NCBI RefSeq assembly: GCF_003605435.1
Contig: NZ_QXQB01000006.1
Location: 1-64,000, forward strand
Reading direction: 5' to 3'
Length of the DNA: 64,000 nt
Source of the DNA: Paenibacillus pinisoli
GTDB taxonomy: Bacteria; Bacillota; Bacilli; Paenibacillales; Paenibacillaceae
The translations under genes were made by a program, and so were the position numbers. Of the stretch, positions 1 to 8,560 are shown one piece after another. Numbering within the stretch: position 1 is the first letter of the stretch; each line of letters begins with the position of its first letter. The notes beneath the pieces are model-generated. The model was not told the DNA's origin. It worked only from the letters and a program-made list of their open reading frames with translations, and searched no databases.

Positions 1-127
1 AGTTGGAATACAATCGCATCCGTATTCATTCTTCAATCGGTTACTTAACTCCACATTTGCGCGAAAAAAGGTACTATGAGCAACAACAGGTCGCTTAATT
101 GGTGTCTACTTTCTTGACAGAAGTCCA
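1..127 (+). mobile_element. right end of an IS3-family insertion sequence (partial)
   Basis: The first 98 bases encode the C-terminus of an IS3-type transposase. They are followed at about 100-127 by a sequence (GTGTCTACTTTCTTGACAG, then AAGTCCA) of the kind found as terminal inverted repeats in IS3/IS150-group elements. The left end lies outside the window, so completeness, target duplication and exact boundary cannot be judged. The dispersed repeat starting near 131 follows directly, which suggests insertion beside or into that repeat. Confidence 0.7.
3..98 (+). CDS. IS3-family transposase OrfB, C-terminal fragment (cut by window start)
   Basis: The reading frame entering at base 3 and stopping at TAA 96-98 gives a tail containing YNRIRIHSSIGYLTP. 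This matches the signature end of the DDE integrase domain of IS3-family OrfB, usually YNxxRxHSSLGYxTP. These proteins catalyse element excision and insertion. Only about 31 residues are visible, so subgroup and activity cannot be decided. A consensus-like terminal repeat directly downstream supports the call. Confidence 0.75.
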   Translation: MEYNRIRIHSSIGYLTPHLREKRYYEQQQVA

Positions 128-130
128 GAA

Positions 131-255
131 AGTATGCTGCAAGCCGAGAAACACGGCTTAGAGCTACCCTGCAGCCAGCCTCTCTGCCCTATACAGATTT
201 CAAGCAAGAAAAAAGCCTTCAAACCCGTTACGGTGGTTTGAAGGCTTTTTCAATC
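131..255 (+). repeat. dispersed hairpin-bearing repeat, copy 1
   Basis: This stretch shares with 19745-19905 the block CTGCAAGCCG, then AACACGGCTTAGAGCTACCC, then a variable spacer, then a long hairpin of the form AAGCCTTCAA...TTGAAGGCTT, ending with TTTTTCAATCA. Both copies have the same orientation and lie outside coding sequence. The spacer differs while the two blocks stay conserved, as expected of a mobile intergenic repeat. Its family is unknown to me. Confidence 0.65.
211..249. terminator. bidirectional rho-independent terminator
   Basis: Perfect 13-bp stem AAGCCTTCAAACC / GGTTTGAAGGCTT with T runs on both sides. It can end the minus-strand XRE gene at 322 and transcription coming from the IS side. 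It is also the hairpin part of dispersed repeat copy 1. Confidence 0.8.
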
Positions 256-321
256 AACGCTTTGAAATGTCTAATACGTTGCTACCCCCTATGGGACAGT
301 CCCATTGTAGAGCCATCCCAA

Positions 322-879
322 TTACGCATAAGGCTGCTGATCGGTCTCGGTATAGACGGAAATGAGCACGATTGCCTGCTCATCTCCGATATTGCGAACA
401 AGGTGAGGCGTGCAGGCATTCCAAGAGAAGGAGTCGCCTTCCTCGAATTCGGCAGAATCCTCGCCTTGCTCGGCGTAGATTTTGCCTTTGATCACCACAT
501 GCACCTCTTCCCCTTCATGGGCATGAGGCTCCTCACCGGTGGAAGCGCCTGGAGGGAACTCGACAAGCATCATCTTCACGTTCTTGGAGGAGCTGAGATG
601 CTCTACCTTCAGCTGCTCGCTGCCGCTGGTGGTCACTTTGCGCTCTGACTTGCGCACAATGTGCATGCGGTCCTCTTTTTTCAGCAGCAAATAAGCAAGC
701 GGCACCTTCAAGGCATTCGCAATATTCTCCAACGTAGCAATGGAGGGGGAGGTCTTATTCGTCTCAACCTGGCTCAAGAAGCCTTGGGACAGGCTGGTTT
801 CTTCGCATATTTGGGCGATCGTGATCGCTTTCCGCTTTCGTATGGCCCGAATGTTGGAGCCGATATCCATAGAGTTCAC
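322..879 (-). CDS. XRE-family transcriptional regulator with C-terminal cupin domain
   Basis: 185 residues. The N-terminal ~65 residues form a helix-turn-helix of the Xre/Cro type (IGSNIRAIRKRKAITIAQIC, then SQGFLSQVE). The C-terminal half, about residues 105-180, is a small cupin barrel with the usual PGASTGEEPHAHEGEEVHVV pattern. This architecture is that of PuuR/SutR-like regulators, which sense small molecules through the cupin. The likely start is GTG 879, preceded by GAGGAT; ATG 870 is an alternative. It is divergent from the hydrolase/dioxygenase operon at 1021, its most likely target besides itself. The ligand is unknown. Confidence 0.85.
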   Translation of the reverse strand: MNSMDIGSNIRAIRKRKAITIAQICEETSLSQGFLSQVETNKTSPSIATLENIANALKVPLAYLLLKKEDRMHIVRKSERKVTTSGSEQLKVEHLSSSKNVKMMLVEFPPGASTGEEPHAHEGEEVHVVIKGKIYAEQGEDSAEFEEGDSFSWNACTPHLVRNIGDEQAIVLISVYTETDQQPYA

Positions 880-935
880 GCATCCTCAAAAATATTTGTA
901 ATACAGATGATATATTTATATTATCAATTTTTCCA

Positions 936-964
936 TTGACATGCTAGTGCCTGCTCGTTTAAAT
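936..964 (+). promoter_or_regulatory. candidate sigma-A promoter of the hydrolase operon
   Basis: TTGACA at 936-941, a 17-bp spacer, then TTAAAT at 959-964, upstream of the RBS GAGAGGTG and the ATG at 1021. The -35 is perfect and the -10 matches 4 of 6. A TAATAT about 4 bases further on could be an alternative -10. The region is shared with the divergent XRE gene. Confidence 0.45.
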
Positions 965-1020
965 TACTAATATAAAAGTAAATTCTTTATAACTAATATT
1001 TAGCCGAGAGGTGATTGAAT

Positions 1021-1692
1021 ATGATACCCGCGTACGCTTACCAGATTCAACTGCCGGAGGGCATGGAGCCCGGCATGAAGTACCCGACCCTGTTCACCCT
1101 TCACGGGAAGGGTTCCAATGAAGGCAATATGATAGGGCTGACGAGTCCGCTCGAGGACCGCTTTATTACGATTCATATTCGCGGCGATCTGCTGCTTGGG
1201 GCAGGCTATCAATATTATGAGCTGAAAAGCCTGGGCAATCCCTTGCGCGAGTCGTTCGACCGCTCAGTCGAGCAGCTGGAAGCTTTTATCGCCTACGCAT
1301 CCGAACAATATCCGGTGGATACGGAGCGGCGCTATTTGCTCGGATTCAGCCAAGGGGCTATTCTATCGTTGACGCTTGCGCACACGATGGGAAGCGCCTT
1401 GCGGGGCATTGTGGCCTTGAACGGCTACATTCCGCAATTCGTGAAGACCGAATACAACGTTCAATCGATGAAGGATGTCTCCGTATTCGTCTCGCACGGC
1501 GAGTTCGATTCGGTATTCCCGATTCGCATTGGGCATGAGACCGCCCAGTACATGGGCAGCGTAACTTCCAGGCTAACGTTCAAAACGTACCCCGCTGATC
1601 ATGGGGTAACGCCGGAGAATATGGCTGACTATGTGAGCTGGCTGAAGCAAGACGCACTTACTAAAGCGGATGAAGGAGTGAAGGAACAATGA
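1021..1692 (+). CDS. alpha/beta hydrolase, phospholipase/carboxylesterase type
   Basis: About 223 residues. The nucleophile elbow GFSQGA lies near residue 115, with an acid in GEFDSVFP and a histidine in ADHGVTP completing a Ser-Asp-His triad. Size and layout are those of the cytosolic esterase/YtpP-MhqD group. ATG 1021 is preferred over TTG 1015 because GAGAGGTG lies 7 bases upstream. The stop overlaps the next gene by 4 bases (ATGA), so translation is coupled. The pairing of such a hydrolase with a ring-opening dioxygenase recalls the quinone/catechol detoxification sets of Bacillus (mhqED). That parallel is inference; the substrate is not shown by sequence. Confidence 0.8.
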   Translation: MIPAYAYQIQLPEGMEPGMKYPTLFTLHGKGSNEGNMIGLTSPLEDRFITIHIRGDLLLGAGYQYYELKSLGNPLRESFDRSVEQLEAFIAYASEQYPVDTERRYLLGFSQGAILSLTLAHTMGSALRGIVALNGYIPQFVKTEYNVQSMKDVSVFVSHGEFDSVFPIRIGHETAQYMGSVTSRLTFKTYPADHGVTPENMADYVSWLKQDALTKADEGVKEQ

Positions 1693-2462
1693 TGCCATCT
1701 TACTTTTTTGCCCATGGAGCGCCTTCCCTTGTGCTGGAGGAGCATGCATACACGGATTTGATGAAGCAATTCAGAGAGAATACGCCGAAGCCGAAGGCGA
1801 TCGTGCTCTTCTCTGCCCACTGGGAGGAGCCGATTCAGACGATTGGCGCAGCGGAGCAGTACAGCACCATTTATGATTTCGGCGGGTTCCAGGACGAGCT
1901 GTATCAGATGACTTATCCGGCCCGAAGCGATCGAGCGCTTAGCGAGCGTATCCAATCCCTGTTCGCCAGCCATGGCATCGAGAGCGTATTGGATGAGGAG
2001 CGGGGCCTTGACCACGGCGCATGGGCTGTGCTGAAGCTGCTCTACCCGGATGCGGACATTCCGGTGATTGCGCTGTCGGTGAACCGGTATTTGGCAGCGG
2101 AGCAGCAGTACGAGATCGGCAAGGCGCTTGGAGAGCTGCGGGAACAAGATGTCCTCATTATCGGCAGCGGGGGAACGGTGCATAATTTGCGCCGCTTGAA
2201 TTGGCGTTCCGGCGACGCCATTGACGACTGGGCGGAATCCTTCGATAATTGGCTGCAGAGCAAGCTGGAGAATTGGGATGTAGACGCCCTGTTCCGTTAC
2301 ATGGAGCTGGCTCCACATGCGCGCGATGCGGTGCCGACAAGCGAGCATTTTATCCCGTTGCTTCTTGCGATGGGTACAGGAGATGCGAACCGGCAAGCGA
2401 AGCTGATTCACCGAAGTTATCAATATGGCAATCTAAGCCTAAGCTGCTGGCAGTTTAACTAA
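1689..2462 (+). CDS. DODA-type extradiol aromatic ring-opening dioxygenase (YgiD-like)
   Basis: 257 residues. It begins with the family signature FAHGAPSLVLE and continues with LFSAHWE, LDHGAWAVL and a C-terminal HFIPLLLAMG. The conserved His residues in these four segments correspond to the metal ligands and catalytic His of class III extradiol enzymes (LigB fold), such as 4,5-DOPA dioxygenase. Family members cleave catechol-type rings using a divalent metal. It is translationally coupled to the upstream hydrolase, which may act on ring-cleavage or quinone adduct products. The real substrate cannot be inferred. Confidence 0.88.
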   Translation: MMPSYFFAHGAPSLVLEEHAYTDLMKQFRENTPKPKAIVLFSAHWEEPIQTIGAAEQYSTIYDFGGFQDELYQMTYPARSDRALSERIQSLFASHGIESVLDEERGLDHGAWAVLKLLYPDADIPVIALSVNRYLAAEQQYEIGKALGELREQDVLIIGSGGTVHNLRRLNWRSGDAIDDWAESFDNWLQSKLENWDVDALFRYMELAPHARDAVPTSEHFIPLLLAMGTGDANRQAKLIHRSYQYGNLSLSCWQFN

Positions 2463-2479
2463 CAAAGAAGGCGAATCAT

Positions 2480-3880
2480 ATGGCAAGGTCAATATGGGTG
2501 GCGGCCCAGAAAATCGTAGTGTTTTCGCTCGCCGCCGTCTTTATCGCGCAGCAGCTTACCTCTATGGAGCTGCTGCTTTATCCGCTTGGAGGACTGGCTT
2601 TGCTAGCCATTGTACTGTCGCTTCCAAGACTTAAAGGAATAGCAAAGTGGCTGGCGGCAGGCTTTATGGCTGGCGGTGTCGTGCTCATGCTGCTGCAGAA
2701 AGCGGATCTTCATCTGTGGTTCGAAGCTGCTGCAATTAACGCAACGCTTGTCACCCTGTTTGTATTCGCGCCGCTGTTCGGCATTCCAGTACGGCTGCCG
2801 GCCTATGTCGCGGCTCTGCGCCGTTTCTATGAGACGAGCGTCAGAAGCAAAGCGGTCATGTTCACAGGCACTCAGCTGCTTACTCAAATTATGGGGGCGT
2901 TTATTAATGTGGGCTCCATACCGGTCGTCTATCATCTCGCTTTCGTCAAGCCGCATTCGAGCCGGATGGCCCGGCTGCTGGCTGCTGCGATGAATCGGGG
3001 CTTCGGCGGAGCCATTATGTGGTCGCCCTACTTCGCTGCTATGGCGCTTGTGACATCGGCGCTGTCGCTTGGCTGGTCGTCCATTCTGCCTTATATTATC
3101 GGACTATCGCTCCTTAGCTTGATCGCGAGCATAGCCGTGAGCGGCCGCGAGCTATGGCGCAAGGAGCAAAATGATGCGGACTCGGAGCGGGCAGAGGATG
3201 CCGGGCAAGCTCCCGAAGGCAGCCAATCCATCCGTACACCGTTCCCGTTCGGGCTGGCAGCGTATCTTGTTCTAGCGATAGCGGCTATTCTGCTGCTTGA
3301 GCGGCTGCTTGAGCTGCCGATGGTGCTCATCACGTGTCTGGGCGCTGTCTTGATCCCGCTGCTTTGGTGTGCGGCGAAAGGAGCAATGGACATCTACCGC
3401 CAAGGCATCGCGAATCATATAACGGTTACGCTGCCTGCCTTACAGAAGGAGATTACGCTATTCCTTACTGCCGGGTTCTTCAGCGGCTCTATCCGCTCGA
3501 CCAGCTTCGGAGCTTATATTCCCGGGCTGCTGGAGAAGCTGCCTGTTCCGTTGTGGCTGGCGTTTTCGCTTTTTACCGTCCTGCTCATTATGGCGACCTC
3601 TTGGATCGGCCTGCATCCGATTGTGCCGGTTACCATCCTTGCCACCGGCATTGATCCGTCCGCAGTCGGCATATCCACCGTATACTTTGCCGTGCTGCTG
3701 CTTGGCAGCTGGGGCTTGTCCAATCCGATCTCGCCCGCATCGGCTGTGAATCATCTGCTTGCCGGCCTGCAGAACAAGACGGCGATTCAGATGGCCAGGC
3801 CGAATTATGCGTATGCGCTATGGATGGCTGCGGCGCTTATTCTCTATTTGGGCTTGCTGCATTATGGCATTGGCGGGTGA
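2480..3880 (+). CDS. polytopic membrane protein, possible ion-transporter-superfamily permease
   Basis: 466 residues with roughly 11-12 hydrophobic segments and a charged cytoplasmic loop at about residues 225-250. Two Gly/Asn/Ser/Pro-rich stretches, GAFINVGSIPVV near residue 140 and GSWGLSNPISPASAVN near residue 415, resemble the re-entrant loops of DASS/ArsB/CitM-type carriers, hence the tentative family. It starts 18 bases after the dioxygenase and is probably the third operon gene. It could import or export the aromatic substrate or product. I do not recognise a closer named homologue. Confidence 0.5.
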   Translation: MARSIWVAAQKIVVFSLAAVFIAQQLTSMELLLYPLGGLALLAIVLSLPRLKGIAKWLAAGFMAGGVVLMLLQKADLHLWFEAAAINATLVTLFVFAPLFGIPVRLPAYVAALRRFYETSVRSKAVMFTGTQLLTQIMGAFINVGSIPVVYHLAFVKPHSSRMARLLAAAMNRGFGGAIMWSPYFAAMALVTSALSLGWSSILPYIIGLSLLSLIASIAVSGRELWRKEQNDADSERAEDAGQAPEGSQSIRTPFPFGLAAYLVLAIAAILLLERLLELPMVLITCLGAVLIPLLWCAAKGAMDIYRQGIANHITVTLPALQKEITLFLTAGFFSGSIRSTSFGAYIPGLLEKLPVPLWLAFSLFTVLLIMATSWIGLHPIVPVTILATGIDPSAVGISTVYFAVLLLGSWGLSNPISPASAVNHLLAGLQNKTAIQMARPNYAYALWMAAALILYLGLLHYGIGG

Positions 3881-3957
3881 CAACTTTAAGGGGTACAGAT
3901 CCATGATAAACTATAACCATGAGCGACATTATTGGAGAAAGTGGAGATTGTACTCCT

Positions 3958-4096
3958 ATGTTACAGCTGAGCGAACACATTAAACTATGGAATCGGTTGC
4001 CGCTTCTACTTCTCCGATCCAATCTCGGTGATGAACCAAATCCAGGATATTGCCAATATGATGGAAGAGCGCGCAAAAGCGAATGCCGCCCAATAA
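3958..4096 (+). pseudogene. possible small protein gene broken by a one-base frameshift
   Basis: From ATG 3958 the frame reads MLQLSEHIKLWNR and then runs into an unlikely Leu-rich tail. Removing one T of the TT at 3997-3998 joins it to CRFYFSDPISVMNQIQDIA and onward to TAA 4094-4096, giving a compact 45-residue amphipathic protein ending in EERAKANAAQ. A GGAGA lies upstream but is not ideally spaced. I do not recognise the family. It may be a real disrupted gene, a sequencing error, or chance. Confidence 0.3.
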
Positions 4097-4106
4097 AATA
4101 AAACGG

Positions 4107-4144
4107 AAGACGGCTACCGGTGTATACTCCGGCAGCCGTCTTTT
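4107..4144. terminator. bidirectional terminator between convergent transcripts
   Basis: Stem AAGACGGCTACCGG / CCGGCAGCCGTCTT with an 8-base loop and TTTT on the plus side; A-rich flank on the other. It separates the plus-strand operon from the minus-strand oligoendopeptidase. Confidence 0.75.
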
Positions 4145-4146
4145 GC

Positions 4147-5841
4147 TTATAACGCTTGATCGTCTACTTCATTCAGCCAGCTATCGATTGTTCCGATGAC
4201 TGAAGTCACGCAGCCGTCCTCGAACGGGGAGACAAGCCCTGCTTTGGCGACAAGCTCGGTGAAGGATAGGCTTCCTCCAAGCTTGCATAGGCTGAGGTAG
4301 TCTGACCATGCGGCGCTGCGGTCCTCATGCATCTTCTTCCAGAATTGAAACGCGCAAATCTGCGCGAGCGTGTAGTCGATGTAGTAGAACGGCGAGTTGA
4401 AGATGTGGCTTTGTCTATGCCAGAAGCCGCCTTGCTCCAGGTACTCGTTATCCGCATATTGGCGATGCGGCAAATATTTGCTCTCGATTCTCCGCCAAGC
4501 CGCCTTGCGCTCCTCTGGAGTCGCTTCCGGATTCTCGTACACAAAGTGCTGGAATTCATCAACCGTTACGCCATACGGGATAAAGATCAATGCGCTTGCC
4601 AGATGGTCGAAGCGGTATTTGTCCGCGTCTTCCTTGAAGAACAGGTCCATCCACGGCCAAGTGAAGAACTCCATGCTCATCGAATGGATTTCGCAAGCCT
4701 CGTAAGTCGGGAAGCTGTACTCCGGCACCGCATAGCTCCGGCTTTGGTACACCTGGAAGGCGTGGCCCGCCTCATGCGTCAGCACGTCGATGTCGCCCGA
4801 TGTGCCGTTGAAGTTGGAGAAGATGTAAGGCGCCTGATGCTCGCTGATATAGGTGCAATATCCGCCGCCGCGCTTACCTTTCTTGCTGACAAGATCCATC
4901 AGTTCGTTGTCCTGCATGAACCGGTAGAATTCATCCGTCTCAGGCGACAGTTCGGCGTACATCTTCGCGCCGTTCTCAACGATCCAGTCGGGATCGCCCT
5001 TCGGCGTAGCGTTGCCGGACAAGAAAGCCAGATTCTCGTCATAATACAGCAATTCATCGATGCCGATGCGGCTTTGCTGGCGCTGCTTCAGCTTCGAGGC
5101 GACCGGAACGATATGCTCCAGCACTTGCTCGCGGAATCGTGCGACCATCTCCGCATTGTAATCGGTCCGGCTCATGCGCGCATAGCCGAGCTCGACGTAG
5201 TTGGAGAAACCAAGCTTATGGGCGATTCTCGTGCGCGTCTTGACCAGCTCGTCGTAGATGCGGTCGAAGTCAGCTTCATGCTCGGCCATAAAGCCGAACG
5301 ATGCTTCAGCGGCGCGCTTGCGCATGCTGCGGTCCGGCGATTGCTGGAACGGAGTCAGCTGAGCCAGCGTCCGCTCTTCGCCTTCGAAAGGGATTTTCGC
5401 GGAAGCGAGCAGCTTGCCGTATTCCGTCGTCAGCTTGTTCTCAAGCTGAAGGTCCTCGATCACTTCAGGGCTAAACGTCTTCAGCGACAGCTCGGCAAGC
5501 TGGAAGAGCTGCCGCCCCCATTTTGCCTCCAACTGCACGCGGAACGAGGAATCGACTAGCGCGCGATAATAATCGGTAATGTATTCCTGGACAATGGGGC
5601 CGTTCTCGTCGAAGAAGTCCTGCTCCGCTTTGTAGAACTCGTCGTTCGTATCAATCGAATGGCGGATGCTGGCGATCGTCTGCATCGTATCGAATTCGCT
5701 GCGGAGCTTATTGATCGCAGTCATCGCTTCGTCTTGCTCTTCATACGCCGCCGCATTCGTGAATGCATTCAGCAATTCCTTGAATTGCAGCTCGAACGTC
5801 TTCACGTCTGGCCGTTCGTAATCATATGTACTGAATTTCAT
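4147..5841 (-). CDS. M3-family oligoendopeptidase (PepF-like zinc metallopeptidase)
   Basis: 564 residues, the usual length of the family. The zinc-binding motif HEAGH lies at residues 356-360, with the third ligand Glu at about 384 (YEACEIH). Upstream is the M3 helical channel region and the conserved GGGYCTYI and FSNFNGT segments. These cytosolic enzymes cut short peptides that fit a closed cavity. No signal peptide is present. It is transcribed alone from about 5850. A role in general peptide recycling is likely. The call is firm at family level. Confidence 0.93.
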   Translation of the reverse strand: MKFSTYDYERPDVKTFELQFKELLNAFTNAAAYEEQDEAMTAINKLRSEFDTMQTIASIRHSIDTNDEFYKAEQDFFDENGPIVQEYITDYYRALVDSSFRVQLEAKWGRQLFQLAELSLKTFSPEVIEDLQLENKLTTEYGKLLASAKIPFEGEERTLAQLTPFQQSPDRSMRKRAAEASFGFMAEHEADFDRIYDELVKTRTRIAHKLGFSNYVELGYARMSRTDYNAEMVARFREQVLEHIVPVASKLKQRQQSRIGIDELLYYDENLAFLSGNATPKGDPDWIVENGAKMYAELSPETDEFYRFMQDNELMDLVSKKGKRGGGYCTYISEHQAPYIFSNFNGTSGDIDVLTHEAGHAFQVYQSRSYAVPEYSFPTYEACEIHSMSMEFFTWPWMDLFFKEDADKYRFDHLASALIFIPYGVTVDEFQHFVYENPEATPEERKAAWRRIESKYLPHRQYADNEYLEQGGFWHRQSHIFNSPFYYIDYTLAQICAFQFWKKMHEDRSAAWSDYLSLCKLGGSLSFTELVAKAGLVSPFEDGCVTSVIGTIDSWLNEVDDQAL

Positions 5842-5901
5842 AGGTTAAGCACCTGCTTTCCTGTCATTTACATACTCCATTATACGCCTGATGGAATGGG
5901 G

Positions 5902-6807
5902 TTAGTCCAGACTCAATTTGTCTTGGCCCGAAGCATAGTAGTTGATGGCAAAATCCCGGAACGACCTTGCCGCGCCCGATACATAACGGCCCTCCAGCCA
6001 TGCCAGCTGCATCGTCCGCATGCATACCGGCTCTTCGATGGACAGGAAGACCAGCGGACCGTGATTCCTGCGTGCCGCAGCAGGAAGGAAGGCGACGCCG
6101 AGTCCGGCTGCTACCAGGCTGCCGATCGATGTAGGCTCATCTCCCTCGCACACGACGCGCGGTACGAAGCCCGCCGCCGCGCAGTACGAGAAGGTCAGAT
6201 CGCGGAAGCTGTAGCCCGGCTTGAGGCTGATGAACGGTTCATCGGCGGCTTCGCTCAGCCGAATGCTGCTTCGCCTTGCCAATCGATGCTGCGGCGGCAC
6301 GGCCAGCATGATCTCCTCCGTCAGCAGGTTCGAGCCTGCTATTCCATCCGCTGTAATTGGAGGTGCGGCAAATACGAAGTCGATCTCGCCGCTTTGCAGC
6401 AGCTGGATCTTCATATCTTCCGTAGGGGTCTGCATAATGCGGAAGTTCGCTTGCGGATGGGCGGCCAAATACGGCCCCAGCATATTCGAGAAGCGGTTCA
6501 GCGTCGTAGCTGCAATGCTGATGGTCGCTTTCTCGATGCCCGCCAGATCGGACAGCTGGCGCTGGCCTTCCTCCAGCGCATGAAGCGCTTCGTTGACCTT
6601 CCCCAGATAAATTCTGCCGTACTGGTTCAGCTTGATGCGCCTGCCTTGCCGGTCGAACAGGGGGACGCCAAGCTGCTCCTCCATCCGGGAGATAATGACA
6701 CTGAGTGCGGGTTGGGCGATATGCAGCTCTTGGGCGGCATACGTCATATGCTCCAGTCTGGCTACGGTCTGAAAATACTTCAAATGCTGCAAGTCCATAT
6801 TTGTCAC
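5902..6807 (-). CDS. LysR-family transcriptional regulator
   Basis: 301 residues. The N-terminal winged HTH begins MDLQHLKYFQTVARLEHMTY and includes the typical AQPALSVIISRMEEQLGVPLF recognition region. The C-terminal ~200 residues form the periplasmic-binding-like effector domain. It is divergent from the MFS exporter at 6914 with about 105 bases between the two starts, the classic arrangement for a LysR protein controlling a neighbouring transporter. The effector is unknown. Confidence 0.92.
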   Translation of the reverse strand: MTNMDLQHLKYFQTVARLEHMTYAAQELHIAQPALSVIISRMEEQLGVPLFDRQGRRIKLNQYGRIYLGKVNEALHALEEGQRQLSDLAGIEKATISIAATTLNRFSNMLGPYLAAHPQANFRIMQTPTEDMKIQLLQSGEIDFVFAAPPITADGIAGSNLLTEEIMLAVPPQHRLARRSSIRLSEAADEPFISLKPGYSFRDLTFSYCAAAGFVPRVVCEGDEPTSIGSLVAAGLGVAFLPAAARRNHGPLVFLSIEEPVCMRTMQLAWLEGRYVSGAARSFRDFAINYYASGQDKLSLD

Positions 6808-6913
6808 CCTTCCTTTATAACGAAATTATTATCAATTCATACGATATCATCTATTTTTATTTATGAGCATTCCCATTTACAATGGGTTCATGACAGATCA
6901 GGCAAAGGAATGA

Positions 6914-8332
6914 ATGAATATGGCAGCTGCAGAACAACATAGGGCTACAATGAATACTATTCCATCTACCTATTCGCTTCGTAAAATGACATGGGTCGTC
7001 GCGCTCAGCGTCATTCTCAATCCGCTCAATTCTTCCATGATTGCTGTAGCGCTGCTTGGTATTGGCGCCAGCTACGGCATAGATGTAGCAACGGCAACCT
7101 GGCTTATCACAGGCTTCTACCTGGCTGCGGCAGCGGGACAGCCGCTAATGGGCAAGCTGGCTGACTTGCTCGGCGCGCGCCGCGTCATGATGACGGGACT
7201 TGCGATCGTCATAGCAAGCAGCCTGCTCTCCGTATGGGCGCCTTCATTCGGCTGGCTGCTGGCGTTCCGGATTATGCTGGCGCTCGGCAGCACGGTCGCT
7301 TTTCCGGCGGGAATGGCGATTATCCGGTCTTTCGCTCAGCCGGCGCCGGGGGACGGACAATCCAAGGGTATAACCTCTTCGCTGGGCATCATCTCCGTGT
7401 CCGCCAATGTCATGGCGGCGTTCGGCCCGACGCTCGGCGGACTGCTGGTTCAGCACAGCGGCTGGCATTCGATCTTCTGGATCAATATTCCGATCGCGCT
7501 GGCCGTCATCGTGCTGGCTTCCCGCTGGATGCCTGCCGACCACAGGCGAACGGAGAGGGGGCAGACCAGCGGCCTGCTGCGGCTGCTGGATGTGCCGGGC
7601 GTCCTGCTGTTCATGGGGATGCTGATCAGCTTTATGCTGTTTCTGACGTCGCTTGGCTCAGGCGCTATCTGGTGGCTGCTTGCCGTTATTCCGGTCTGTG
7701 CGGTTCTCTTCGGCTTAAGGGAGCTGAGGACGGACAAGCCGTTTATCGATCTTCGCATGTTAGGCCGCAATAAGAAGCTGCAGTCGGTATATGCGCAGTT
7801 TGCCGGACTGAACATCGTGTTCTACTCCTTGTTCTTCAGTATGCCACTATGGCTCGGCCAGGTGAAGGGCTACGATCCGCAGACGGCAGGGCTTCTGATG
7901 CTGCCTTTTGCAGGAATCGGCATGCTGGCGACGCCAATTGCCGTCCGTATCATTCAGCGCTGGAGCTACCGTCCCGCTATTATTGCCGGGAGCAGCGCGC
8001 TGCTGCTGGGCACGCTGCTGCTGTTATTGATGGGCGAGGATACGCCGATCTTCTTTATCTTGCTGGCTACATCTATCGTAGGCATTACCAACGGGATGAA
8101 TAATATGGGCTTGCAGACGGCGCTGTATCAGCACACCAAACCAAGCGAGACGGGAGCGGCGTCCGGCCTGTTCCAGACCTTCCGGTCGGTCGGCGGCATC
8201 CTGTCCACCAGCTTGCTCGGCATTGCGTTCGGATCCACGGTGACCACGGCTGGCCTGCACACCATCGCTCTGGCCGGCGCTTGCATCGGCGCCGTGCTTC
8301 TTTTCTTCAGTTTATCGCGAAAGCTTAATTGA
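6914..8332 (+). CDS. MFS transporter, DHA2 (14-TM drug:proton antiporter) family
   Basis: 472 residues, highly hydrophobic throughout. It shows the MFS motif A (GKLADLLGARRVMM) after TM2, motif C-like GPTLGGLLV in TM5, and the long form typical of the EmrB/QacA group. Start ATG 6914 is 4 bases after AAAGGA and ATG 6920 is 10 after, so either is possible. Control by the divergent LysR gene is likely. It probably exports drugs or a toxic metabolite, but specificity cannot be read from sequence. A strong terminator follows at 8351. Confidence 0.88.
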   Translation: MNMAAAEQHRATMNTIPSTYSLRKMTWVVALSVILNPLNSSMIAVALLGIGASYGIDVATATWLITGFYLAAAAGQPLMGKLADLLGARRVMMTGLAIVIASSLLSVWAPSFGWLLAFRIMLALGSTVAFPAGMAIIRSFAQPAPGDGQSKGITSSLGIISVSANVMAAFGPTLGGLLVQHSGWHSIFWINIPIALAVIVLASRWMPADHRRTERGQTSGLLRLLDVPGVLLFMGMLISFMLFLTSLGSGAIWWLLAVIPVCAVLFGLRELRTDKPFIDLRMLGRNKKLQSVYAQFAGLNIVFYSLFFSMPLWLGQVKGYDPQTAGLLMLPFAGIGMLATPIAVRIIQRWSYRPAIIAGSSALLLGTLLLLLMGEDTPIFFILLATSIVGITNGMNNMGLQTALYQHTKPSETGAASGLFQTFRSVGGILSTSLLGIAFGSTVTTAGLHTIALAGACIGAVLLFFSLSRKLN

Positions 8333-8350
8333 ATCAGATGATGGGCAGAG

Positions 8351-8388
8351 GCAGGAGCCGTCTTCGGACGGCTCCTGCTTTTTTTTTT
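8351..8388 (+). terminator. rho-independent terminator after the MFS gene
   Basis: Perfect stem GCAGGAGCCGTC / GACGGCTCCTGC with a TTCG tetraloop, followed by ten T residues. Confidence 0.92.
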
Positions 8389-8560
8389 GTCAGGGGACGG
8401 ATGGGCCATGAGACTATTGCTGCCAGTTAGCTAGTATGGCTGATAGAGGGGGCTATGGAGTAGAGGATCATTTGCCGATATACTTTGATATAGCAAGAGA
8501 TAGAGCAATCTTGTAAGATATTGTTATATCACCATTAACGGAATGAATTGCGGAGGACTT

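Noticed and set aside
4327..5559. Long open frame on the plus strand opposite the oligoendopeptidase
   Set aside because: It mirrors a well-supported M3 peptidase gene with intact zinc motif; the plus-strand product has no recognisable domain.
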